A stretch of DNA of 8,683 nt from an uncultured Oscillospiraceae bacterium (lineage in GTDB: Bacteria > Bacillota > Clostridia > Oscillospirales > Acutalibacteraceae), in the NCBI GenBank assembly GCA_900549755.1, contig URPQ01000071.1:1-8683 (forward strand), in the 5' to 3' direction. This document shows, in pieces, positions 1 through 6,454 of the stretch (position 1 is the first letter of the stretch; each line of letters starts with the position of its first letter). The notes beneath the pieces were generated by a model, which was not told the DNA's origin, ran no database searches, and saw only the letters and a list, made by a program, of their open reading frames with translations. The translations under genes and the position numbers were made by a program.

Positions 1-230
1 AGCTCGGTTATTGCAAGCTCTATATAAGCTGCACCGGCTCCGATAAGTGTAAAGGCGGCGTATCCGCCGGCGGACGCGTTTGTGAGCCCGGACGCCAAGA
101 ACGCCTGAAATGCGCCGAGTCCCGCTTTTTTCGCGGCTATTCCGAGGGTGAACGCTACGGCAAAATAGCCGAGCGCTATGGGAATGCCGTCCCTTAATCC
201 TTTAAAATACCATTCCCTGTTGTTTGACAT
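1..230 (-). CDS. azlC: AzlC family branched-chain amino acid permease, N-terminal part (cut by window edge)
   Basis: The minus strand from the ATG at 230 to the window edge gives 76 codons starting MSNNREWYFKGLRDGIPIALG. The pattern GLRDGIPIALGYFAVAFTLG, followed by a short loop, AFLASGLTNASAGGYAAF and a hydrophobic stretch, is the typical start of AzlC proteins. These are integral membrane subunits that, with the small partner AzlD, export branched-chain amino acids. About two thirds of the protein lies beyond the left edge, where an azlD gene would be expected but cannot be seen. The start is supported by AAGGA at 243-247, though its 12-base spacing is slightly long. The gene has its own promoter just after the upstream lipoprotein gene on the same strand, so it is probably an independent unit. 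Family assignment is from recognised sequence pattern; the transported amino acid is not determined here. Confidence 0.85.
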   Translation of the reverse strand, partial: MSNNREWYFKGLRDGIPIALGYFAVAFTLGIAAKKAGLGAFQAFLASGLTNASAGGYAAFTLIGAGAAYIELAITE

Positions 231-247
231 AAAAAACGCCGTTCCTT

Positions 248-293
248 AAAAGGGCACGGCGGGTACGGCAATAAATACCGAACCCGCCGCGCC
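248..293 (-). terminator. Strong hairpin plus short T-run in the azlC leader (terminator or attenuator)
   Basis: The arms at 278-293 and 253-268 pair over 16 positions, with one mismatch and one G-U pair in RNA, around a 9-base loop (269-277). On the minus strand the stem is followed directly by CTTTT. It could end transcription coming from the lipoprotein operon. However, it lies downstream of the azlC promoter, so it would also be transcribed in the azlC leader, and the T-run abuts the AAGGA ribosome site. The T-run is only four bases, so termination may be partial. Function is inferred. Confidence 0.5.
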
Positions 294-312
294 GAAAATA
301 TTACCGAATAAT

Positions 313-341
313 ATTTTACATACTAAAAACGCCGCCGTCAA
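313..341 (-). promoter_or_regulatory. Sigma-A-like promoter for azlC
   Basis: On the minus strand TTGACG (336-341) is followed after exactly 17 bases by TAAAAT (313-318). This is a close match to the vegetative consensus. It lies 16 bases past the stop codon of the upstream lipoprotein gene and would start a leader of about 75 bases before the azlC ATG. The leader contains the hairpin at 253-293. Confidence 0.65.
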
Positions 342-356
342 TAGTTTTTTAAAAAT

Positions 357-1490
357 TTAATTTACTTTTTCAATATAGCCGCTTATAGGCTCGGTATACA
401 TATTGTCATCTGTTACCGGCTTATAGCGTTTGCCGTCATACACATCGGTAAAGCCGTTTGTCGTTTTATAGACCTCGTTGGTCTCGGTATCGTAAACGCG
501 CTCGTAGCCGAGTATCGCGTCGCTCTGCTTTTGGCTCATAATATCCTGACTTTTGTTGCGGCTCTCCCATGATGACATAAAGCCGTCCATAGTCTGGTTA
601 AAGTTCTGGCTTATTTGCTTTGAAAGCGCAACCTTTTCATTGCTTGCCTGATTTGTGGCGTTTACAAAGCTTTCCGAATAATCAAGCGTTTTCATACATT
701 CGGTAAGCACGCTTTCCCATTCTATAAAGGTGTCATTTGCGGCGGTTATTGCCACCACGTTATACGCCATATAATACCCGCCGTCCGCCTGCTTTAGCTG
801 ATAGCCCACAACCGTTCCGTCAGATATAGTCGAGCTGCCGAAATCCACTACACTTGCTGAGAACATTCCCTCGCCCTCCTTGCCGCCGTCGGTAAAAGTT
901 GCGCGCAAAATCTCCTCACCGAGCGAATAGGCTTTTAAATTGCTGTTTGAAGCAAACCTGTCGGTCACGGTGAAATTGTCGTAACGGGGGAAGGTAAAGC
1001 CCGCGTAGGTGGAATCCATTTTAGAGGCGAAATCGCCGTAAGCAGAGAAAATTTTAAAGAAATTCTCGGTAGAGGGGTTTTCAAGCACAACCGCGTTTGC
1101 AAACAGCGCTAATTGCGTATTTCCCATATTATAAAGGCTTTGGTATGCCGCCTTGCCCGCCTGCGAGTGTAAGAGACACTCCGCTTTAAGCAGAATATAC
1201 ATACCGTTGAGCGGCTCGTTCGGGTCGCTTACGCGTATGGTGTGGTAAATATTCGCGCCGCCCGCTGCTACCTTCCAACCCTTAGGTATTGTAATGCTGA
1301 AATCGGCGGTTTCGTATTTTTCGGTCTGCGTCGCCTTTGCCGCAGTTTGGGTGACCTTTATGCCGCGTTCGGTTTTTACGGTTTTTGTGCCGTCGCTGTT
1401 TGTTACGGTTTTACCGCCGCAGGCGGTAAGGGAAAGCGCGAGCAGGGCGCAAACAGCGGCTGGAAGTATTTTTCTTTTATTGAAATTCAT
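357..1490 (-). CDS. Putative secreted lipoprotein of unknown function (377 aa)
   Basis: I do not recognise a named function. Residues 1-24 form a lipoprotein signal: a KRK charged start, a hydrophobic core and the lipobox LTAC with Cys24 as the lipidation site. The mature protein would be tethered to the outer face of the membrane. A Thr/Lys-rich linker (about 27-58) leads to YETADFSITIPKGWKV, a beta-rich opening common in extracellular Firmicutes proteins. The body (about 80-270) is globular with no further membrane segment. A C-terminal region contains SDAILGYERVYDTETNEVY, a motif I recall from other clostridial lipoproteins, so this end may be a conserved module. The ATG is supported by AAAGGAG eight bases upstream. 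Only 13 bases separate it from the preceding lipoprotein gene, so the two are very likely co-transcribed. No catalytic motif or metal site is evident. Confidence 0.8.
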   Translation of the reverse strand: MNFNKRKILPAAVCALLALSLTACGGKTVTNSDGTKTVKTERGIKVTQTAAKATQTEKYETADFSITIPKGWKVAAGGANIYHTIRVSDPNEPLNGMYILLKAECLLHSQAGKAAYQSLYNMGNTQLALFANAVVLENPSTENFFKIFSAYGDFASKMDSTYAGFTFPRYDNFTVTDRFASNSNLKAYSLGEEILRATFTDGGKEGEGMFSASVVDFGSSTISDGTVVGYQLKQADGGYYMAYNVVAITAANDTFIEWESVLTECMKTLDYSESFVNATNQASNEKVALSKQISQNFNQTMDGFMSSWESRNKSQDIMSQKQSDAILGYERVYDTETNEVYKTTNGFTDVYDGKRYKPVTDDNMYTEPISGYIEKVN

Positions 1491-1503
1491 ATGCTTTACT
1501 CCT

Positions 1504-2640
1504 TTATTTATCGCGGTAGGCGCTGTAAAATTTGTTGCAATCGTATTTATAATATTCAGCGTAGCCTTCGGTCATAATTTCCGAAATCGGTAAGAGGGTG
1601 TAATCATCGGTTATTACGTGGCTTGTGCAGATATTGCGTACATCCTTGTAATAATTGGTAAGCAGGGTTATTTTTCTTAAAGTGAGGTTGCAGTTAAGGT
1701 GCGGCGCGGCGGGATAATAGGGCGAAACTGAGCCGTCGGGCGCTGTCTGTGCGTTTTTATCATTATCATCAAGCGGCTCCGATGCATACACAATCTCATA
1801 AAACGCGCAGTTTGTCATAAGAATATTGGTGTTGAAAAGCCTTATCGGGGTCTCGTTTCCTATCGCTGTTAAATCAATATCGTAGGCTATGTATTCCCGC
1901 CAGCCCATATCTCTGTACCAATTCCACCCGGCAGTGTTTTTATCAAGGTATTTAGCCGTATCAATAAGGCTTACCTTTTTGCCTGTAATGGCTAACATCG
2001 GCGTGCGGTGGCGGTAAACCTTATCGGCGTTTAAAAATTCCACGGTGCAGTCGGTGAGCGTTTTGCCGTCAGATGAATAGCGGTAAACCTTTTTGAAAAG
2101 AGGGTATTTTCCCGTATCGATTTTTTCGGGAATATAAGACATAATCGGCGATTGACCGCTGAGCTTATAAGCAGAGCCGTCCTTAAAATAGAAATTGCAC
2201 ATTTCGCCGTCATAGGTGGCGTCCCAATACCTCACCTCGCCGCCGGACGGCAGCGTGAACGTTTCTAAAATATTTTTGCCGTTTGAAAGCGGCGAATTAA
2301 AGTTTGCGCGGTAGGTCTTGCCACCCGAAACTATCATATTGTCAATGGTTGTGCTGTAAGAGTGATCAATAAAGCAATCAAATTCCGAGGTTATATCAAT
2401 AATACCCTCGCCGCCGATAATCTTTTTGTAATCCGATTGGTCATAAGGCCGGCCGCGCTCCTTTAAAAGCGCCTGTTCCAGCGTTACAGGCTCTGCTTGC
2501 GTTGAGGCGTTAAGCGAGGTATCCTTTTTGTCGGTAGGTTCGGAGGTTTTACCGCCCTTATCCGCGCACCCGCAAAGCAGAGTGAAAGCAAGCAAAACAG
2601 CGGCTAAGCCCCGTATTTTTAATTCTGATTTTATATTCAT
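1504..2640 (-). CDS. Putative secreted lipoprotein of unknown function (378 aa)
   Basis: The function is not recognised. The N-terminus is a lipoprotein signal: charged residues up to about Arg10, the hydrophobic stretch GLAAVLLAFTLLC, and the lipobox LCGC with Cys25 as the predicted modified residue. A low-complexity Lys/Thr/Ser linker follows (about 28-48). The remaining 330 residues are rich in Tyr, Asp and Asn, with many short beta-type stretches and no transmembrane segment, consistent with an extracytoplasmic globular domain. It is nearly the same length as the lipoprotein encoded just downstream, but I see no alignable similarity beyond the signal region, so they do not look like recent duplicates. 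The ATG at 2640 has AAGGAGAG close upstream. It is the first gene of the operon and is divergent from the double-HTH regulator, which is a candidate controller. Confidence 0.8.
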   Translation of the reverse strand: MNIKSELKIRGLAAVLLAFTLLCGCADKGGKTSEPTDKKDTSLNASTQAEPVTLEQALLKERGRPYDQSDYKKIIGGEGIIDITSEFDCFIDHSYSTTIDNMIVSGGKTYRANFNSPLSNGKNILETFTLPSGGEVRYWDATYDGEMCNFYFKDGSAYKLSGQSPIMSYIPEKIDTGKYPLFKKVYRYSSDGKTLTDCTVEFLNADKVYRHRTPMLAITGKKVSLIDTAKYLDKNTAGWNWYRDMGWREYIAYDIDLTAIGNETPIRLFNTNILMTNCAFYEIVYASEPLDDNDKNAQTAPDGSVSPYYPAAPHLNCNLTLRKITLLTNYYKDVRNICTSHVITDDYTLLPISEIMTEGYAEYYKYDCNKFYSAYRDK

Positions 2641-2676
2641 TGTTCTCTCCTTGCAAAACAGAATATTCCCATAAAT

Positions 2677-2705
2677 ATTTTAGCATATATACCATATTAA
2701 CGGAA
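2677..2705 (-). promoter_or_regulatory. Candidate promoter of the lipoprotein operon
   Basis: On the minus strand an extended -10 element, TGCTAAAAT, places TAAAAT at 2677-2682. Seventeen bases upstream is TTCCGT (2700-2705), a weak -35. That weak -35 lies inside the palindrome at 2697-2721, so a protein bound there would compete with polymerase. The promoter would give a leader of roughly 30 bases. The call rests mainly on the extended -10. Confidence 0.4.
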
Positions 2706-2742
2706 AAATAATTTCCGTTAAGGCATTTGCCAAAACGGAAAT
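2697..2742. promoter_or_regulatory. Candidate operator: two overlapping palindromes from three half-sites
   Basis: Palindrome 1 (2697-2721) is perfect: TTAACGGAAA, a 5-base spacer, then TTTCCGTTAA. Palindrome 2 (2711-2742) reuses the right arm of palindrome 1. It pairs ATTTCCGTT (2711-2719) with AACGGAAAT (2734-2742) and has an inner GGCA/TGCC pair (2722-2731); 13 of its 16 position pairs are complementary. The result is three alternating ACGGAAA/TTTCCGT half-sites at 2700-2706, 2712-2718 and 2735-2741. The element lies upstream of both predicted start sites of the divergent genes, so it looks like a DNA-binding site rather than an RNA structure. The bound protein is not known; the adjacent double-HTH regulator is the obvious candidate by proximity. 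Confidence 0.55.
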
Positions 2743-2750
2743 ATTTATAC

Positions 2751-2779
2751 TTTATTTTTTAATAGCTTTGTTGTATAAT
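2751..2779 (+). promoter_or_regulatory. Candidate promoter of the double-HTH regulator gene
   Basis: A perfect -10 TATAAT (2774-2779) follows a poor -35 TTTATT (2751-2756) after 17 bases. Transcription would begin near 2786, about 20 bases before the ATG at 2807. This argues against the longer reading frame from TTG at 2768, because that codon lies upstream of the -10. A poor -35 fits a regulated or weak promoter. Confidence 0.5.
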
Positions 2780-2806
2780 GTAAAAAAACACTACGGACGT
2801 GAAAAT

Positions 2807-4546
2807 ATGAAATTCTGCGATAAGCTTAACGAATATATAGAAACGCTTGAATGTACCGCGAAGGAGTTAAGCACGCTTTCGGGCATATCTACGGCGACTG
2901 TAAGCCGCTATCGCTCGGGCGAAAGGCTGCCCGATGCCGAAAGCGAGGCTTTTTCATCACTTATAAACGCACTGGCAGGCATTGCCGAAAGTAAAAAAAT
3001 TGCCCTTAGTGCGGAAGAAATACGCGCGCAGCTTCTTGCCTGTGACGGACTTGCTTTGGTCGATAAGGAGCAGCTGCGGCTTAATTTCAATACGCTTATC
3101 TCCGTGCTTGATATAAATATTTCAAAGCTTTGCCGCAGCACAAATTACGACAGCTCAACCATATTCCGTTTCAGAGACGGCTCACGCCGCCCCGCCGACC
3201 CCGAGCAATTTGCCGAGGCGGTGGCTTCCTTTGTGGCAAGGGAGATAAATTCTCCCGCCGATCTTGCCGTGCTGGCAGAGCTTATAGGCGAGGAAACAGA
3301 CGACCGCGCCGCAAGATATAAAAAAATCAAGGAATGGCTGCTTTGTGGAAAATCGGGTAATACCGAAAGCGGCGGCATTTCGGGATTTCTTGCAAAGCTG
3401 GATGAATTTGATTTAAACGAATACATAAAGGCAATACACTTTGACGAAATGAAAGTGCCCTCTTTGCCGTTTCAGCTGCCCATCTCAAAATACTATTACG
3501 GGCTTCGGGAAATGATGGAAAGCGAGCTTGATTTTTTAAAGGCGACCGTGCTTTCAAAATCGAATGACGACGTTACCCTTTACAGCGATATGCCCATGAC
3601 CGAAATGGCAAAAGACCCCGATTTTCCGAAAAAGTGGATGTACGGAATGGCGCTTATGCTCAAAAAAGGGCTGCATCTTAACAATGTACATAATATTGAC
3701 CGCTCGTTTGAGGAAATGATGCTGGGGCTTGAAAGCTGGATACCTATGTATATGACGGGGCAGATATCCCCCTATTACCTCAAAAAAACGCAGAGCGGTA
3801 CTTTTAACCATTTTTTGCGGGTGTCGGGCGCGGCGGCGCTTTCGGGCGAGGCGATTGCGGGCTATCATGACCGCGGCAGGTATTATCTTTCAAAGACAAA
3901 GGATGATATAGCGTACTATAAAAAACGCGCCGAGGACCTTTTGAAAAACGCAACGCCCTTAATGGAAATTTACCGTGAGGACGGCGCGCGCAGGCTGAGC
4001 GCGTTTATGCTTGCCGACGCGGAAAACGTAGGCAGACGCCGCAATATTCTCACCGTGCCGCCGCTTTATACCGCTGGAGCGGATTTCCTTGAAGGGATGC
4101 TTGAAAACCGTAAAATACAGGCGGAGGATAAAAATAAAATTCTTGAATTTGCGCGTTCGCAGCGCGAAATTGCGAAAAAAATTCTTGAAAATGGCAGCAT
4201 AACCGACGAAATGCCGATTATAAGCCGTGAGGAATTTGAACAGCACCCGGCGGTTTTGCCACTTTCGGGAATGTTTTACGGTAAAGATATATGCCTTAGC
4301 TATGATGAATACTCAGAACTCATAAAGCAAACCGAGCAGTTTCAAAAAGCACACGAAAATTATACCGCGGAATTTACAAGGACAAACGCGTTCAGGAATT
4401 TGCAGATTTTAATTCATGAGGGGCAGTGGGCTATGATTTCAAAGGGCAACGCCCCCGCAATTCATTTTGTTATACACCACCCGAAGCTGCGCAGCGCAAT
4501 AGAAAATTTTATTCCGCCGGTAATTGAAAATAAAGAAATAATGTGA
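2807..4546 (+). CDS. Large double helix-turn-helix (XRE-like) transcriptional regulator, unknown C-terminal domain
   Basis: This is a 579-residue cytoplasmic protein from ATG 2807. Residues about 15-42 (TAKELSTLSGISTATVSRYR, then SGERLP) form a lambda-repressor-type helix-turn-helix. Residues about 92-131 carry a second, diverged cassette ending TIFRFRDGSRRPAD, with the same spacing of core residues. The remainder (about 200-579) is mostly helical with no recognised enzyme or ligand-binding signature; its most distinctive part is NNVHNIDRSFEEMMLGLESW followed by PMYMTGQISPYYLKK. The frame can be extended to TTG 2768, but that codon precedes the TATAAT at 2774-2779, so I prefer the ATG even though its Shine-Dalgarno (GGACGTGA) is weak. 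The protein is far larger than a simple XRE repressor. It is divergent from the lipoprotein operon and next to a multi-half-site operator, so control of that operon, of itself, or both is likely but inferred. Confidence 0.8.
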   Translation: MKFCDKLNEYIETLECTAKELSTLSGISTATVSRYRSGERLPDAESEAFSSLINALAGIAESKKIALSAEEIRAQLLACDGLALVDKEQLRLNFNTLISVLDINISKLCRSTNYDSSTIFRFRDGSRRPADPEQFAEAVASFVAREINSPADLAVLAELIGEETDDRAARYKKIKEWLLCGKSGNTESGGISGFLAKLDEFDLNEYIKAIHFDEMKVPSLPFQLPISKYYYGLREMMESELDFLKATVLSKSNDDVTLYSDMPMTEMAKDPDFPKKWMYGMALMLKKGLHLNNVHNIDRSFEEMMLGLESWIPMYMTGQISPYYLKKTQSGTFNHFLRVSGAAALSGEAIAGYHDRGRYYLSKTKDDIAYYKKRAEDLLKNATPLMEIYREDGARRLSAFMLADAENVGRRRNILTVPPLYTAGADFLEGMLENRKIQAEDKNKILEFARSQREIAKKILENGSITDEMPIISREEFEQHPAVLPLSGMFYGKDICLSYDEYSELIKQTEQFQKAHENYTAEFTRTNAFRNLQILIHEGQWAMISKGNAPAIHFVIHHPKLRSAIENFIPPVIENKEIM

Positions 4547-4552
4547 TAAAAT
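4524..4552 (+). promoter_or_regulatory. Sigma-A-like promoter for manA
   Basis: TTGAAA (4524-4529) and TAAAAT (4547-4552) are separated by 17 bases, and TG at 4544-4545 adds an extended -10. The elements overlap the last codons and stop of the regulator gene. Transcription would begin near 4559, giving a short leader of about 25 bases with the ribosome site AAGGGAAG before the manA ATG. manA therefore need not depend on read-through from the regulator gene. Confidence 0.6.
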
Positions 4553-4583
4553 TTAATGTGAAAAATCAAAGGGAAGTGTTTTT

Positions 4584-5540
4584 ATGTATCCTTTATTGCT
4601 TGAGCCTCCGGTTAAGGATTACCTGTGGGGCGGAACAAGGCTTAAAACCGATTATCATTTTAAAACCGATAAGGAAAAGGCAGCTGAGGCTTGGGTGCTT
4701 TCCTGCCATAAGGACGGCGCCGATACGGTTACAAACGGCGAGCTGGCGGGCAAGACCCTGCCTGAGGCTATTGAACTTTGGGGCGATAAGGCTCTTGGTA
4801 AAAATGCGGCGGCTTTTCCGTTTTTTCCGCTGCTTATAAAGCTTATTGATGCTAAGGACAGACTTTCCGTTCAGGTTCACCCCGATGATGATTATGCTCT
4901 GAAAAACGAGGGTGAGTTCGGCAAAACCGAAATGTGGTATGTTGTAGACTGCGATGATGGCGCTGAGCTGATTTACGGGTTTAACAGGGAAGTCTCGCGC
5001 GAGGAGTTTGAGCGCAGAATTAAGGATAACACACTGCCTGAAATTTGCAATTATGTGCCGGTTCATAAAGGCGACGTTTTCTTTATTGCCGCAGGAACAT
5101 TGCACGCAATAGGGGCGGGAATACTTATAGCCGAGGTTCAGCAAAACTCAAATACCACTTACCGTGTTTCCGATTACGGAAGGCTTGGGGCTGACGGAAA
5201 GCCGCGCCCGCTGCATATAGAAAAGGCGCTTGATGTTACAAAGCGCGAAAGACCTTCACTCCCGTACGGCGCGGTGGGTGAAACCGAAAAGACCGAATAC
5301 GGCAGCAAAAGAAGGCTTGCAGCCTGCAAATTCTTCACCACCGAGCTTTTAAAGCTGAACGGAAATTTTGCTTTAAAGCAAGAGGATAGCTTTGTATCGC
5401 TTTTGGTGCTTGAGGGAGAAATCGGCGTATCGTGGGGCGCCGGCGAGCTTATAGCCGCAAAGGGCGGCAGCGTGTTTATACCTGCCGGGCTTGAGGTTAA
5501 AATTACAGGTAATGCGGAAATTCTTTTAAGCAGGGTATAA
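4584..5540 (+). CDS. manA: Mannose-6-phosphate isomerase, class I
   Basis: This zinc enzyme interconverts mannose 6-phosphate and fructose 6-phosphate in the cytoplasm, linking mannose use to glycolysis and supplying mannose 6-phosphate for glycan precursors. The 318 residues match the short Firmicutes form. Visible hallmarks are the opening LEPPVKDYLWGGTRL, the metal-site motif QVHPDD (His99), EMWYV (Glu116), and AGTLHAIGAG with His174. These fit the family's zinc ligands in the cupin core. QQNSNTTYRVSDYGR (about 186-200) contains the catalytic-site arginine region. The C-terminal part (about 240-318) forms the second cupin-like domain and ends SVFIPAGLEVKITG and a short tail. The ATG has AAGGGAAG nine bases upstream. 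It sits 37 bases after the regulator stop but has its own promoter, so a shared role with the regulator is not implied. All expected key residues appear present. Confidence 0.95.
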   Translation: MYPLLLEPPVKDYLWGGTRLKTDYHFKTDKEKAAEAWVLSCHKDGADTVTNGELAGKTLPEAIELWGDKALGKNAAAFPFFPLLIKLIDAKDRLSVQVHPDDDYALKNEGEFGKTEMWYVVDCDDGAELIYGFNREVSREEFERRIKDNTLPEICNYVPVHKGDVFFIAAGTLHAIGAGILIAEVQQNSNTTYRVSDYGRLGADGKPRPLHIEKALDVTKRERPSLPYGAVGETEKTEYGSKRRLAACKFFTTELLKLNGNFALKQEDSFVSLLVLEGEIGVSWGAGELIAAKGGSVFIPAGLEVKITGNAEILLSRV

Positions 5541-5580
5541 AAAATTCACCCTCTCTCTGACGAGCGAGGGTGAATTTTTT
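5539..5580. terminator. Bidirectional intrinsic terminator between manA and cotJC
   Basis: A perfect 15-bp inverted repeat has AAAAAATTCACCCTC at 5539-5553 and its complement at 5566-5580, with a 12-base loop. The stem is GC-rich at the loop end, and its outer A/T runs give a T-tract on both strands. The first arm begins inside the manA stop codon, and the other end is five bases from the cotJC stop. One element therefore serves both convergent units. Confidence 0.92.
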
Positions 5581-5585
5581 GCCTG

Positions 5586-6182
5586 CTATTTGTCAAAGCC
5601 GGGGTTGAATGCGTAGAAGTTTTTGCAATCAAGTCTGTCGGTCGTAAGGCGCAGCGCCTCGCCAAAACGCTGATAATGCACAACCTCGCGTTCGCGTAAA
5701 AACTTCAGCGGATCGGTTATATCAGGGTCATCTATAAGCCTTAAAAGGTTATCATATGTCACGCGGGCTTTTTGCTCTGCTGCCAGGTCCTCGTGCAAAT
5801 CGGTTATAACATCACCCTTCGACTGATAATATGTCGCCGTCCACGGCACACCGTTTGCCGCCGCCTGATATACGCCGTTTGTATGGCTTACAAAATACGG
5901 TGCAAAGCCGCTTGCGTTTATCTCTTCGGGTGTGAGGTTTCTTGTAAGCTGATGCACCATAGCGCATATCATTTCCATGTGCGCCAGTTCTTCGGTTCCT
6001 ATATCGGTAAGCATTCCCTTAACCTCGTTATAGGGCTGACCGTAACGCTGGGTCAAATATCTCAGCGCCGCAGAAGCTTCGCCGTCCGGACCGCCGTACT
6101 GCTCCATTATAATTTGAGCGTATTTTGGGTTTGGATTCTTAATATTAACGGGATATTGCAGTTTTTTCTCATAACTCCACAT
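5586..6182 (-). CDS. cotJC: Spore coat protein CotJC, manganese catalase family
   Basis: The 198 residues belong to the manganese-catalase-like CotJC family found in the coat of endospores. The opening MWSYEKKLQYPVNIKNPNP and the closing LDCKNFYAFNPGF are family hallmarks. The four-helix-bundle dimetal ligands appear to be present: Glu35 (GEASAALRYL), Glu65 and His68 (TEELAHMEM), Glu136 (LAAEQKAR) and His169 (REVVHYQRF). They are ordered and spaced much as in characterised dimanganese catalases. A real peroxide-destroying activity is therefore plausible, although the protein is shorter than free-standing Mn catalases because it lacks their extended C-terminus. The start at 6182 has GGAGGG about nine bases upstream, inside the end of cotJB. 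It is the last gene of the operon, five bases after cotJB, and is followed by the bidirectional terminator. Confidence 0.95.
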   Translation of the reverse strand: MWSYEKKLQYPVNIKNPNPKYAQIIMEQYGGPDGEASAALRYLTQRYGQPYNEVKGMLTDIGTEELAHMEMICAMVHQLTRNLTPEEINASGFAPYFVSHTNGVYQAAANGVPWTATYYQSKGDVITDLHEDLAAEQKARVTYDNLLRLIDDPDITDPLKFLREREVVHYQRFGEALRLTTDRLDCKNFYAFNPGFDK

Positions 6183-6187
6183 AAATT

Positions 6188-6454
6188 TCAGCCCTCCGTA
6201 AAGTCGTTATCCCACGGCCATGGGCCGTCTATCCATTTCCAGTTTTCCTCTGCCGGTGCGTCGTTCGCCGTTATTATAAGGTCACCGAATTTTTCACGGT
6301 ATTCCGCCATAACGGCGTCGCGCTTTTCGCGGTATTCACGCATAAGCTCCAGCGCCCTTGCGCTTTCGGGGTGTGAATCAAGAAACAGTACAAGCTCGTA
6401 TATGGCAAAATCCAGCTCGTAGAGTTTGCGCCTTAATTTTGCTTGTTCGGTCAT
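6188..6454 (-). CDS. cotJB: Spore coat protein CotJB
   Basis: This is an 88-residue CotJB protein. The pattern LRRKLYELDFAIYELVLFLDSHP, then a helical stretch (ARALELMREYREKRDAVMAE) and the C-terminal KWIDGPWPWD, is diagnostic of the family. It is a small, mostly helical coat component without a known enzymatic role, thought to assemble with CotJC on the forespore surface. Its ATG overlaps the cotJA stop (shared ATGA at 6451-6454), indicating translational coupling, and its stop is five bases before cotJC. The length is in the usual range and no anomaly is visible. Confidence 0.93.
   Translation of the reverse strand: MTEQAKLRRKLYELDFAIYELVLFLDSHPESARALELMREYREKRDAVMAEYREKFGDLIITANDAPAEENWKWIDGPWPWDNDFTEG

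Noticed and set aside
3145..4246. Several open frames of 76-104 residues on the minus strand
   Set aside because: All are shadows of the double-HTH regulator gene, without ribosome sites.
4593..5144. 183-residue open frame on the minus strand
   Set aside because: It is antisense to manA, with no supporting ribosome site or family resemblance.
4863..5366. Further TTTCCGTT and AACGGAAA matches inside manA (near 4863 and 5360)
   Set aside because: They resemble the proposed operator half-site but are single, unpaired and lie in conserved coding sequence, so chance is the simplest explanation.
5772..6422. 216-residue open frame on the plus strand
   Set aside because: It lies wholly antisense to cotJC and cotJB, whose identities are secure. 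It has no ribosome site or recognisable protein features.
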